Positions 26,192-36,800 of a stretch of DNA of 56,604 nt are shown here, piece by piece. Source of the DNA: Gemmatimonadetes bacterium bin94 (GTDB taxonomy: Bacteria; Gemmatimonadota; Gemmatimonadetes; Longimicrobiales; Gaopeijiaceae); assembly GCA_002238865.1 (NCBI GenBank), contig MPNE01000027.1, positions 1 to 56,604 on the forward strand, given 5' to 3'. Within the stretch, counting starts at the first letter, position 1, and each line of letters begins with the position of its first letter. The notes beneath the pieces were generated by a model. The model did no database searches. It was not told where the DNA came from and saw only the letters and a list, made by a program, of their open reading frames with translations. Made by a program: the position numbers and the translations under genes.

Positions 26192-27669
26192 TCCGGCGGC
26201 AACTCCCGAAACACGGCGCTCGCGTCGGCGCCGCGAGCCCGCATCCGACCCATCTCGCGCAGGAAGATCCCGGAAGCGAGCGCCATCACGCCGAGCCACA
26301 CCCAGGTCGAGTGGAAGTACCAGGCCGCGACCTCGGCGTTCAGGTCCTTGTGGATGTGTACGGCAAGGAAGACCGCCAGGATGAGGATCCCCGCCACGCC
26401 GGCGACGCGCTGGCCGCTGCGCCCGGAGAGCACCTTCATCTCGGCGGCACGCTCCGGGTTGCGCAGCGGCAGGGTGAGCAGCGACAGGGACATCAGGAGG
26501 AAGTTCACCAGCATCGAGGTGACGAGGATATCGATCCCGAGGAAGAAATCCCCCGCGAAGTGGCTCCCGAGGATGCCGACCGAGGCCATCAGGCCGCTCA
26601 GGACGAGGGCGATGTGCGGCGTGCGCCACCGGGTGTGCACTGCCGCGACGCGCCGCGGGAAGATCCCGTCCTCGGCCCAGGCGAACATGAGGCGCGACAC
26701 CGCCAGCAGCATGGCCGGGAGGTCGTTGATGAGGGCGACGGCCGCCCCCGCGACGATCGCCACCGTCCAGCCCGTCGGGAGAAGGTAGCCCAGCAGGCCG
26801 GGCGCGGTGAGGTCGCGAAGCTGTGCCTCCTGGGCCACGAAGCTCCACGGTATCGCGTGGTAGATCGCGCCCGTGAAGAGGAGGTAGAACGTGCCCACCG
26901 TGACGACCGCGAGGCCGATTGCGAGGGGGAGGTTGCGACCGGGCCGCCGTGCCTCGCCCCCGGCCTGCGCGATCGAATCGAAGCCGATGAAGCTGGAGAA
27001 GAGGAGCGCCGATGCCGCGAGGAAGGGGCCGAGACGGAAGGGGGCGTCCGGTTCGGGAGGGACCGCGCGGCCCTCGGTGGCCATCAGCGCCGCGCCGAAG
27101 TCGGCGTGGTCGAACATGAATCCGGCCACGATCACCACGCTCCCCAGGATGAACATCAGGAACATCATGGGGATCAGGGTGCGCTGGTACAGGCCGAGGC
27201 CCCGCAGGTTAACGATCACGAAGGTCCACAGGAAGGCGAGGGCCAGGCCCACCCGGACCGGTCCCGTGTCGAGTGCTTCCGCCGTTCCCGTGTACCCGAG
27301 CGCGTCGGCGATGTCGCGGATGAAGGGGATCAGCATGTAGGACACCACGCCGATCGCGATCGAGAGCCCGAACCACTGGGAGAAGCTCGCCACGAAGCCC
27401 CAGTACGGACTGAGCGACCGGCTCACGTAGACGTAGCTCCCTCCGGCGCGCGGCATCGCGGAGGCCAGGCTCGCGTAGGCGAGGGCCGCGAGGATGGCCG
27501 GCGCCGCGGCGAAGAAGTAGGAGGACATGACGTGCGGCCCGATCCCGGGCACGTTCCGCTGCAGCATGATCGGGATCACGTTGATCGCGGCGCCGAGCAT
27601 CGCGCAGATGCCGGTCGCCGTGAGGCCCAGCAGTCCCAGCCGGCGGCTGAGTCCGGGGCCGGATGTCAC
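26188..27669 (-). CDS. APC-family permease
   Basis: The 493-residue membrane protein has about 12-14 helices. Helix 1 carries the A-T-G-I-C-A-M-L-G-A-A-I-N substrate loop of the APC fold; helix 6 contains S-S-F-I-G-F-D-S-I-A-Q-A-G-G-E-A-R-R-P, the usual amino-acid binding and cytoplasmic loop pattern. An amino acid or polyamine is the likely substrate, coupled to H+ or Na+. The GTG start overlaps the SnoaL lipoprotein stop (GTGA), and its own stop overlaps the AKR-RidA start, so the three genes form one operon. Confidence 0.92.
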   Translation of the reverse strand: MTSGPGLSRRLGLLGLTATGICAMLGAAINVIPIMLQRNVPGIGPHVMSSYFFAAAPAILAALAYASLASAMPRAGGSYVYVSRSLSPYWGFVASFSQWFGLSIAIGVVSYMLIPFIRDIADALGYTGTAEALDTGPVRVGLALAFLWTFVIVNLRGLGLYQRTLIPMMFLMFILGSVVIVAGFMFDHADFGAALMATEGRAVPPEPDAPFRLGPFLAASALLFSSFIGFDSIAQAGGEARRPGRNLPLAIGLAVVTVGTFYLLFTGAIYHAIPWSFVAQEAQLRDLTAPGLLGYLLPTGWTVAIVAGAAVALINDLPAMLLAVSRLMFAWAEDGIFPRRVAAVHTRWRTPHIALVLSGLMASVGILGSHFAGDFFLGIDILVTSMLVNFLLMSLSLLTLPLRNPERAAEMKVLSGRSGQRVAGVAGILILAVFLAVHIHKDLNAEVAAWYFHSTWVWLGVMALASGIFLREMGRMRARGADASAVFRELPPE

Positions 27670-28169
27670 GGGCGCTCTCCTGGTGCCGCGTCTGCCCCAC
27701 CCTCGGGCCGGGCGCGCACCGACGACGTGTGGCCGGAGGCGAAGAGCCAGCGGTCGCCTTCCCGGCGCAAGACGATGGTCATCGCCCCGGAGAAGGAGAA
27801 GCCCTGTCCGCCATCGACACCGATCTCCTGTGTGAAGCTGCCGGTTGCGACAGCCGCGTCAGGCCCGAGCGCGGTTACGGTCAGGTCGGAGAGGGTGAGC
27901 CTGGCCGACGAGGCCATGGCCCCCAATCCGGCGAGTGATTCGCGCGACTCGCGGGCGGAGCCATAGCGGATCGAGCCGTCCTCGATCCACTGGAAGTCCG
28001 GGGCGTCGGAGTAGAAGGTGCCGGCCGAATCGAGGTCCATGGCGCTGACGGCGGCCACGTAGGCTTCGATGGCGGCGCGGGCGTCCCTGGTGTCGGCGAT
28101 CGGCGCGTCCTGTGCGCACGCCGCCAGCGCGGAGGCCAGCGCGACAGCGGCCAGCCGCGCAACGCGCAC
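27666..28169 (-). CDS. SnoaL-like lipoprotein
   Basis: The 167-residue product has a lipoprotein signal with lipobox L-A-A-C (around residues 13-16). An NTF2/SnoaL-like domain follows, with the I-E-A-Y-V-A-A-V-S-A-M-D-L-D-S helix, an F-Y-S-D strand and a final R-R-E-G-D-R-W-L-F strand. Its role is unknown. GTG 28169 was chosen as the first start before the signal peptide; a TTG at about 28229 in a longer frame is possible. It overlaps the permease start by 4 bp. Confidence 0.7.
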   Translation of the reverse strand: MRVARLAAVALASALAACAQDAPIADTRDARAAIEAYVAAVSAMDLDSAGTFYSDAPDFQWIEDGSIRYGSARESRESLAGLGAMASSARLTLSDLTVTALGPDAAVATGSFTQEIGVDGGQGFSFSGAMTIVLRREGDRWLFASGHTSSVRARPEGGADAAPGERP

Positions 28170-28225
28170 GTGTCCGGCCGACCGAGGGCCGCCCCGCCCG
28201 CGAATCCCGAAATGACGGTGGATGG

Positions 28226-28477
28226 TCAACCGTGCCGGTCGTGGCTCTCTTCGTACCGGATGCGCTCGTGCATCCGGTCGCGAGCCTGAGACGCATCCCG
28301 CTTCTTCGCGGCGCGCATGGCCATGTCGTGCGTACTCGACGACTTCACCCGGGGCAGCGACAGACGGCGCTCCAGCTTCTCGCTCTCGCACCCCGGGCAG
28401 GTGGGGATCTTCCCGCCCAGGATCAGGCGTTCGAAGTCGAGTCCGCAGTCCCGGCAGGTGTATTCGTAGATGGGCAT
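28226..28477 (-). CDS. FmdB-family zinc-ribbon protein
   Basis: The 83-residue protein begins with M-P-I-Y-E-Y-T-C-R-D-C-G, followed by C-P-G-C, giving the Cx2C...Cx2C zinc ribbon of FmdB-type regulators at residues 8-31. The charged helical tail is variable in this family. It is probably nucleic-acid or protein binding in the cytoplasm. The ATG is unambiguous. It heads the operon running leftwards to the HAD hydrolase and FKBP genes. Confidence 0.9.
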   Translation of the reverse strand: MPIYEYTCRDCGLDFERLILGGKIPTCPGCESEKLERRLSLPRVKSSSTHDMAMRAAKKRDASQARDRMHERIRYEESHDRHG

Positions 28478-28598
28478 GGGATGGAAAGTAAGGTGCCGGC
28501 GGCGGCCGGGCTACCGGCGCATTGACTCGCCACCCTCTCAACGCAAGGTTCCACCGTTCGCCCCGCCTTTCCCGGGCCTTCTTCGAACCACGAGAGCC

Positions 28599-29855
28599 AT
28601 GAACGCTCCCCATCTTCAGGTCAGCAGCGAGGGCGGACGCATCGAGATCGCCGGCAGACTCAACCTGACTTCATTTCGGCGGCTGCTCGCCACCATACAT
28701 CAGACGGTGGCCGACCAGGGCTTCGGCGAGGTCACGCTGGATTTTTCCGACACGACCAGGGCCTACCCGGGGCCGATGCTCGCCGTCCTGGCCAGCTGTG
28801 TGCGTCTCCACGACGATTCGGACGTGGACTTCTTTCTGGTCCGGCCCAATGAAGGCAAACTGCGCCGCCTGTTTTCCAACGCCAACTGGGCTCACATCGC
28901 CTCTCCCCAAAGGTTCGCTCCCTCCAGCTGGCAGCCGGCTTCCGTGATGCCCGCGCGCTGGTTTGCGTCCCCGGACGAACAGCACCGGATCGTCGATCGA
29001 ATCATCGACGCGGTGCTGTCCTCTCCGGCCGAACTCACCAGAGGCAGCCTTGCGGCGTTCGAATGGGCGGTCAACGAGATCACCGACAACGTGCTCCAAC
29101 ACGCCGGAAGCCCGCAGGGAGGATTGGTGCAGCTCAACCACTATCCCAACGTGCACTGCCTGGAATTTGCGGTGGCGGACGCCGGGAAGGGGATTCCCGA
29201 TACCATCAGAACGACCAGGTCCGGTTTGACCGATCCGGAGGCTTTGGAGTTGTCGGTCAGGCAGGGTATCACGAGGGACAAGGCGGTCGGACAGGGGAAC
29301 GGTCTCTTCGGGACGTTCCAGGCATCCAGGGTCGGGGATGGCGATTTCACCATTCACTCCGGGTATGCCAGCATCGGTGCGGATACCCGGGCCGAGGCCG
29401 AGCGGGTACCTGTCAACGGCACGCTGGTCGTCGTCAGGCTCGACTACTCGAACCCCGAGGCGTTGTGGCACGCATTGGACATGCGGGGTCGCCGGGGTGA
29501 TCCATCGGGAGACTATGTCGAACTCCGGTATGAACACGCGACGGAGGACAGTCTCGATTTCGTCATCCAACGGGAAGCCGGCTCGGTCGGATCCAGGTCG
29601 GCCGGCAGGTCCGCCCGATTGAAGCTCGAGAAACTGATTTCGATGTATCCCGCCCATCGGGCACGTGTCGACTTCGCCGATGTCCCCGTGATCTCCAGCA
29701 GCTTTGCCGATGAGTTCATGGGCAAGCTCTTCGTGAGGACCGGGGCGCTGAGGTTCATGCGAACGATCCATATCCGGGGAGCAAGCCCGAAGGTTCAATC
29801 CGTGTTGGACCGGGCAATTCTCCAACGCGTACGACAGGAAGCCGACGACGGGTGA
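28599..29855 (+). CDS. STAS-HATPase-DUF4325 three-domain regulatory protein
   Basis: The 418-residue product has an N-terminal STAS-like domain (about 1-105). A GHKL ATPase domain (about 145-290) follows, with N-box E-W-A-V-N-E-I-T-D-N-V-L-Q-H-A-G, G1 V-A-D-A-G-K-G-I-P and G2 G-Q-G-N-G-L-F-G-T. The C-terminal STAS-like DUF4325 domain (about 320-410) carries D-F-A-D-V-P-V-I-S-S-S-F-A-D-E-F. Each part normally occurs in anti-sigma or anti-anti-sigma switches, so this one protein may hold both kinase and antagonist. ATG 28599 was chosen because the extension to 28470 runs into the FmdB promoter and lacks a ribosome binding site. The partner is not seen. Confidence 0.8.
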   Translation: MNAPHLQVSSEGGRIEIAGRLNLTSFRRLLATIHQTVADQGFGEVTLDFSDTTRAYPGPMLAVLASCVRLHDDSDVDFFLVRPNEGKLRRLFSNANWAHIASPQRFAPSSWQPASVMPARWFASPDEQHRIVDRIIDAVLSSPAELTRGSLAAFEWAVNEITDNVLQHAGSPQGGLVQLNHYPNVHCLEFAVADAGKGIPDTIRTTRSGLTDPEALELSVRQGITRDKAVGQGNGLFGTFQASRVGDGDFTIHSGYASIGADTRAEAERVPVNGTLVVVRLDYSNPEALWHALDMRGRRGDPSGDYVELRYEHATEDSLDFVIQREAGSVGSRSAGRSARLKLEKLISMYPAHRARVDFADVPVISSSFADEFMGKLFVRTGALRFMRTIHIRGASPKVQSVLDRAILQRVRQEADDG

Positions 29856-29861
29856 ACGTCC

Positions 29862-30869
29862 TCAGAAAACCCCGCGCATAAGACGGAGTTCGAAGTCCGC
29901 GAAGCGGGCAGCCACCGTGTCCACCACGACCCGCACCCAGCCGATGTCCGGTGACCCGAAGGTCTCCAGGCGCGTGAAGTTGTCGTGGACATCGCCATTG
30001 CCGTCCCGCAGCGGCTGGTCCACCCGCTGCTCGTGGGAATCCCCGTGGATGAACAGGATCGGGCCCGCGAAGCGGCTGACGTGTCCTTCCAGGGCGGTGA
30101 CGAAGGGCTCGTACGGGTCACCACCGGATCCCGATGTCGCGTCCCACAGTCCGCCGGTCTCCAGGGACACGTTGGCGTGTGCGATCAGGACGACCCCGGC
30201 GGCCGCATTCCCTTCCGCATCGGCAAACGTCTCGTCCAGCCACGCGACGGCCGCTTCGGTTCGGCGGTGGACCTCGTCGTCGTGGCTTGCGGTGCGGCCG
30301 GGAAAGGGCGTGCTGCCGTTTCCGGATCCCACGACGTGCAGCGTTGCGAACACGAAACCGCCGCGCGACCAGCGCGCATTCTCGGCGAACTCCGTGTACT
30401 CCGCGGAGGCCGCCTGCGACACGAGCGGGATGGGCCGCCCGCCAAGGCTCGTCTCCGGGTCGCTGAAGAAGATCCGCCGGAGGGATCCGAGTCGTTCCAG
30501 GGGATCGTGGCCACCCGGTGCTTCCTGGTGGCAGTCCGTCCACTCGTTGTCGCCGGGCGTGTAGATGACAGGGAGTTCCAACGCGTCGAGCAGCGCCCTG
30601 CGCTCGAGGAAGGCCTCGTCGGAGCAAGGCTTCCAGAGAAGGTCGCCGACATGCACCAGCCAGTCGAGGCCGGCGGACTCGGCGTCGGCCAGCAGACGGC
30701 GGTGGCGACCGTCTTCCCAGAAGTAGTAGGGTCCGTCGCCGTAGACGCCGAACGCAAACGTGCCGGGAGGGAGGGGGTCGGGTGGAGCTGGGGTGCAGGA
30801 TGCGGCGCAGACGGTGAGCGCGGACGCGATTGCAAGCATCGTCGGGGGTGACCCGGCGGCGCGAGACAC
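29862..30869 (-). CDS. Calcineurin-like metallophosphoesterase lipoprotein
   Basis: The 335-residue product has a lipoprotein signal with A-A-S-C near residue 25. Metallophosphoesterase motifs are G-V-Y-G-D-G-P, G-D-L-L-W near 76 (His variant changed in the first motif), T-P-G-D-N-E-W near 105, and A-H-A-N and H-G-D-S-H near 215-270. It is likely secreted and acts on a phosphoester. The start is GTG 30869 with AGGAGAGGGG directly upstream. It lies 10 bp after the S9 peptidase stop on the same strand, so they probably form one transcript. Confidence 0.85.
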   Translation of the reverse strand: MSRAAGSPPTMLAIASALTVCAASCTPAPPDPLPPGTFAFGVYGDGPYYFWEDGRHRRLLADAESAGLDWLVHVGDLLWKPCSDEAFLERRALLDALELPVIYTPGDNEWTDCHQEAPGGHDPLERLGSLRRIFFSDPETSLGGRPIPLVSQAASAEYTEFAENARWSRGGFVFATLHVVGSGNGSTPFPGRTASHDDEVHRRTEAAVAWLDETFADAEGNAAAGVVLIAHANVSLETGGLWDATSGSGGDPYEPFVTALEGHVSRFAGPILFIHGDSHEQRVDQPLRDGNGDVHDNFTRLETFGSPDIGWVRVVVDTVAARFADFELRLMRGVF

Positions 30870-30878
30870 CCCCCTCTC

Positions 30879-33770
<2,892 letters not shown>

Positions 33771-33920
33771 CGTCGTGACCTCCGGTTCGGCGACAGTCGC
33801 GAGGCTGCGGCCGGGGACAGTGTGGCTACCAGCGAATACCAGCTTGCGCAGGATTGATCCTGCCCGCCAGTGCCACCTCCACAAGGGGGCCGGTGAGGCT
33901 CTCGCCCCGCGGCCGCCGGG

Positions 33921-34286
33921 TCAGTCGCCCGTCGTGCCGAAGACCGAGGCGAGGATGTCCCGGTTGTAACCGACCACGAACGTGGTGCCGACCCTCATGG
34001 CGGGAGCCCGGAGCTTGCCCCAGCGGCTGACCATCATGGCGACGAGCTCGCTGTCCGGGGGGCGATTCTCCGATGACAGGTCCACGCGCACCACCTTCTT
34101 CCCCTTGGCGACGCACAGTTCGGTCATCCCCTCGAGCAGGGACGGCACGTCTTCCTTCATCAGCGGACTCTTCGTCGCGCTTCTCGTTTCAGCCGCCTCG
34201 ATATCGTTCGTTGCAAGAAACTCCTGCGTGCGTTTGCAACTGGTTCAGCCGGGGCGGTGGTACCGCCATTCGAGGTTCCGTTTCAT
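33921..34286 (-). CDS. Candidate selenoprotein: glutaredoxin/ArsC-like protein with U-x-x-C
   Basis: The 121-residue product reads M-K-R-N-L-E-W-R-Y-H-R-P-G-U-T-S-C-K-R-T-Q-E-F-L-A. The in-frame TGA at 34245-34247 is residue 14 and forms U-T-S-C in place of the C-x-x-C redox motif. The rest follows the glutaredoxin-like pattern and ends with W-G-K-L-R-A-P-A-M-R-V-G-T-T-F-V-V-G-Y-N (about 90-109). ATG 34286 has AGGAG eight bases upstream, a better start than the internal ATG 34160 that gives a truncated 79-residue protein. A hairpin follows the UGA. Reading UGA as selenocysteine therefore restores a full-length, redox-active protein. A point-mutated TGC or sequencing error is the alternative. 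It precedes the S9 peptidase gene on the same strand. Confidence 0.8.
34210..34240 (-). promoter_or_regulatory. SECIS-like hairpin after the UGA of the glutaredoxin-like gene
   Basis: A perfect 7-bp inverted repeat, GTTGCAA and TTGCAAC, begins 4 nt after the UGA on the minus strand. An alternative pairing of AAAC with GTTT, leaving a CUU bulge, extends it and gives an apical loop beginning with G, 13 nt after UGA. That is shorter than the 16-37 nt I recall for bacterial SECIS elements, so the match is weaker than in the MerB homologue. Confidence 0.45.
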
Positions 34287-34384
34287 TCCGGGTCTCCTGT
34301 GTGGAGGCGAAGGTGCGATGGGACGACGCCCGGGGGCGCCCGGCAAGGTACGAGGTGCGGCCGAATGCCAGCGGGACGGACCCG

Positions 34385-35629
34385 CTACCGGCCAATAAAG
34401 CTAAGGTCTCGCACCTCCACGCGCTGCACGTCGAGTTCGTCCCTGAACACCCCGACGAGCTGCCCCCGGCTGACTTCCTCGATCCGGAACGATGCTGGAA
34501 TCTCGACCCGGCCCCGGTAGCCGCCGTCTGTTCCGAAGATGTCCCAGCGCAACGCAATGGCTCCCCGTTCGCTGTACCGCCTCGCCCAGAGCTCTCCGGT
34601 ATCGGCGAAGCGGAGGTCGGTGTAGGCGGGGAGCGACGACGGTAGCGGCAGCCCTTCGTACATCGCGGTCATCTCCCGGACCTCGGCTTCGTCGCGCTCG
34701 CGGCCACCGAAGCTCCTGACGTAGCCTTCCAGGTGTTCGTCCGTGCGGATCGTCGGCGCTTCGGTCAGCCGTGCGATACGGCTCAGCGCGCCGGCTTCGT
34801 CGAAGAAGCTGACTTCGTAGTCACTACCCCCGGTGACCGCGACCCCGTGCACGGATCCTGTGGCGGAAGGCTCCGGGGAGAAGGGAACTCTCAGGAGTTC
34901 GATCCGCATCGCGCCGCCACTTCCGGATGTCGACGACGACATCTTCGGGCCCGGAAGTTGCGTCAAGGTGTCGACGAGCGCACCATCGAGACGGTAACGA
35001 AGGAAGTATTCCGGCGGACCCATGTCGGCTTCGAATGCCTCCTCCAGAGCCTGAACCGGCGATTCGACCCCCGACGGCATCGCGAGAACCCTGATCCGGC
35101 TCAGAAAAATCCCGGGACCCGCGAGTCCGATCGGTGTGAGATAGCTCATTTCGCCCACTCCCGAGAGCGTCGCCGTGCCGGTCAGGGCACCCATGGCATC
35201 GTACTCCGTGATGCGCCCGAGCTGCCGGTCCGCCGCAACGATGCGTCCGCCGGCGGAGGGCCAGGCTCCGACCAGCACCCGGAATTCTCCCGGACCCTCT
35301 CCCCTGCCCCCGAATGACCGGAGATGACCGCCATCGGCGCCAAAGACCCGGATCTCTCCGGCGCCAATGTCAGCCACGACCAGGTTGCCTTCCGCGTCTC
35401 GGGCAACCGACGCGATCCGGGCGAAGAGAAACGCCTCCGGCCCTTCCAGCGCCCCGAACGACAGTGTCGGCTCCTCCGCCATCTCGGCGTACACGACATC
35501 GCCGGGCGCGCTGGTGACGATCGTGACCCCGGCCGAGTCGACAACCTCCGCAATCGCCTCGGGGACCTCCCCGCCATCACTGCAGGCGGCACATGCCAGC
35601 ATCGCAAACCAATACGCCCTGCGTCTCAT
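34385..35629 (-). CDS. 6-bladed beta-propeller lipoprotein
   Basis: The 414-residue product has a lipoprotein signal with M-L-A-C-A-A-C near residue 12-16. It carries the paralogue motif G-G-R-G-E-G-P-G-E-F in the second blade and ends in F-R-D-E-L-D-V-Q-R-V-E-V-R-D-L. V-A-D-I-G-A-G-E and V-F-G-A-D-G-G-H turns mark the blades. The role is unknown. ATG 35629 starts the signal peptide; an upstream ORF extension to 35761 is not supported. It is divergent from the RidA-like lipoprotein with about 170 bp between starts. Confidence 0.85.
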   Translation of the reverse strand: MRRRAYWFAMLACAACSDGGEVPEAIAEVVDSAGVTIVTSAPGDVVYAEMAEEPTLSFGALEGPEAFLFARIASVARDAEGNLVVADIGAGEIRVFGADGGHLRSFGGRGEGPGEFRVLVGAWPSAGGRIVAADRQLGRITEYDAMGALTGTATLSGVGEMSYLTPIGLAGPGIFLSRIRVLAMPSGVESPVQALEEAFEADMGPPEYFLRYRLDGALVDTLTQLPGPKMSSSTSGSGGAMRIELLRVPFSPEPSATGSVHGVAVTGGSDYEVSFFDEAGALSRIARLTEAPTIRTDEHLEGYVRSFGGRERDEAEVREMTAMYEGLPLPSSLPAYTDLRFADTGELWARRYSERGAIALRWDIFGTDGGYRGRVEIPASFRIEEVSRGQLVGVFRDELDVQRVEVRDLSFIGR

Positions 35630-35797
35630 TGTCCCGACCTTTTCGGTAGCGGTCACGAATGTCTGTCGCGCCGGCCAGCCTTGCCGCGCCGGCACGCGCA
35701 GCCTTAACCTCGCACTTTCCCATAGGATCGACCCGGCGCGGCGTTTCGTTGCACGTTTCACGCAACAGCGCCCGCCAATCGCGAAAGGCGAGCCCCG

Positions 35798-36283
35798 ATG
35801 ACCCCGTCAGTTTTGCGCACCCTTCCGATCCTCGCGCTGGCCGCCGCCTGCGCGGCCCCCGTCGACACGCCCGCCGATCCACCTGCCGACATGCAGACGA
35901 TGGTCGAGCACATCAACGCGCGCTCACCAGCCGACGGCGAGGTCCTGCCCTTCAGCGGCGCGGTCCGGGTTGGCAACACGCTCTACCTGTCCGGAATGCT
36001 CGGGCTCGAGGGAGGCGAGGTCCCCGAAACCGCCGAGCAGGAGGCGACCAACGTCCTCGACGGCATCAAGGCAACGCTGGAAACCGCGGGACTCACCATG
36101 GACGATCTGGTGCTCGTACAGGTGTTCGCCTCCGATGTCGAGGACTACGGGGCCTTCAACAGCGTCTACCGGACCTACTTCACCACCGAGTTCCCGGCCC
36201 GCGCCTTCCTCGGATCGGGGACGCTGCTCTACGGGGCCCGGTTCGAGGTCCTGGGGATCGCGGTCTCGCGGGATGCGCATTGA
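35798..36283 (+). CDS. RidA-family lipoprotein
   Basis: The 161-residue product has a lipoprotein signal with L-A-A-A-C near residue 14-18. A YjgF/RidA domain follows, with L-Y-L-S-G-M-L-G, a central V-Q-V-F-A-S-D-V-E-D-Y strand and the end P-A-R-A-F-L. RidA proteins are normally cytosolic imine deaminases, so an exported lipidated form is uncommon. The ATG at 35798 lies downstream of a GCCCCGATG without a strong SD. It is divergent from a propeller gene. Confidence 0.85.
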   Translation: MTPSVLRTLPILALAAACAAPVDTPADPPADMQTMVEHINARSPADGEVLPFSGAVRVGNTLYLSGMLGLEGGEVPETAEQEATNVLDGIKATLETAGLTMDDLVLVQVFASDVEDYGAFNSVYRTYFTTEFPARAFLGSGTLLYGARFEVLGIAVSRDAH

Positions 36284-36581
36284 CGGATATCGTCGTCCCA
36301 CGGCGGTTGCTGGGCGCTCGGACGAGGCGTTGCTTCGGTTCCTGGCGCGATCCCCGATGCGAGCGGTGGCCGCCGTGGTGGCACTTGGAGTCGGCATAGG
36401 CACTGGCACCTGTTAATGGTGGCTTTCAGAGCCGCAATCCATTGGTAGCGAGTGGTGGCCGCCCGGCCAGCCCGCCGGGTGGGGCCTGCGCCGCTGGCCG
36501 ATCGGCGACGGGACGCCCCCGGAGGCGCCGGCCATCGCCGGGAGTCGTGGGGCCTTCACTGGGCCTCTCTCGGCCAGTTCC
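36284..36581. other. Intergenic stretch, no gene seen
   Basis: About 300 bp after the RidA-like gene hold no convincing gene. The segment near 36440-36560 has a sequence similar to the direct repeat at 39373-39462 (CCGATCGG with GC-rich flanks). No promoter or terminator is clear. Confidence 0.5.
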
Positions 36582-36800
36582 TTGGACTGTCCTGAGGGCG
36601 TGTGGAAGCATCACCACGACGAGGATGACGCCGGTAACGAGGACTACGGCGACGGCGTGGACGTTACATGGTGCTTTCTGACAAGGGAATACGAGGTAAC
36701 CATCGGCGTATGGGTAACGGTAACCGTTACCATGTGTGAGTATTCGGGGTGTGATCTGGAGCTGGAAGAGGCTGAGGCCCACATGGGGGGAATTAACTAG
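36582..36800 (+). CDS. Small Cys-containing hypothetical protein
   Basis: A TTG-start ORF of 72 residues ending at TAG 36798-36800, directly followed by the ATG of the propeller gene at 36801. Residues include four Cys (D-C-P-E, W-C-F, M-C-E-Y-S-G-C) and a His/Asp cluster (H-H-H-D-E-D-D), with an alternating Val/Thr strand V-T-V-T-V-T. No signal peptide is visible and no ribosome binding site is strong. A possible metal-binding small protein coupled to the propeller. I do not recognise it. Confidence 0.4.
   Translation: MDCPEGVWKHHHDEDDAGNEDYGDGVDVTWCFLTREYEVTIGVWVTVTVTMCEYSGCDLELEEAEAHMGGIN
36713..36731. repeat. Perfect GGTAAC-rich palindrome
   Basis: GGTAACGGT-A-ACCGTTACC is a perfect 9-bp inverted repeat with one central base. 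It lies inside the small ORF, 70 bp before the propeller ATG, and could be an operator or a repeat-coded strand. Confidence 0.6.

Noticed and set aside
33921-34160. 79-residue protein starting at ATG 34160
   Set aside because: It has no ribosome binding site and lacks the redox motif; homology-like sequence extends upstream through the UGA to ATG 34286.
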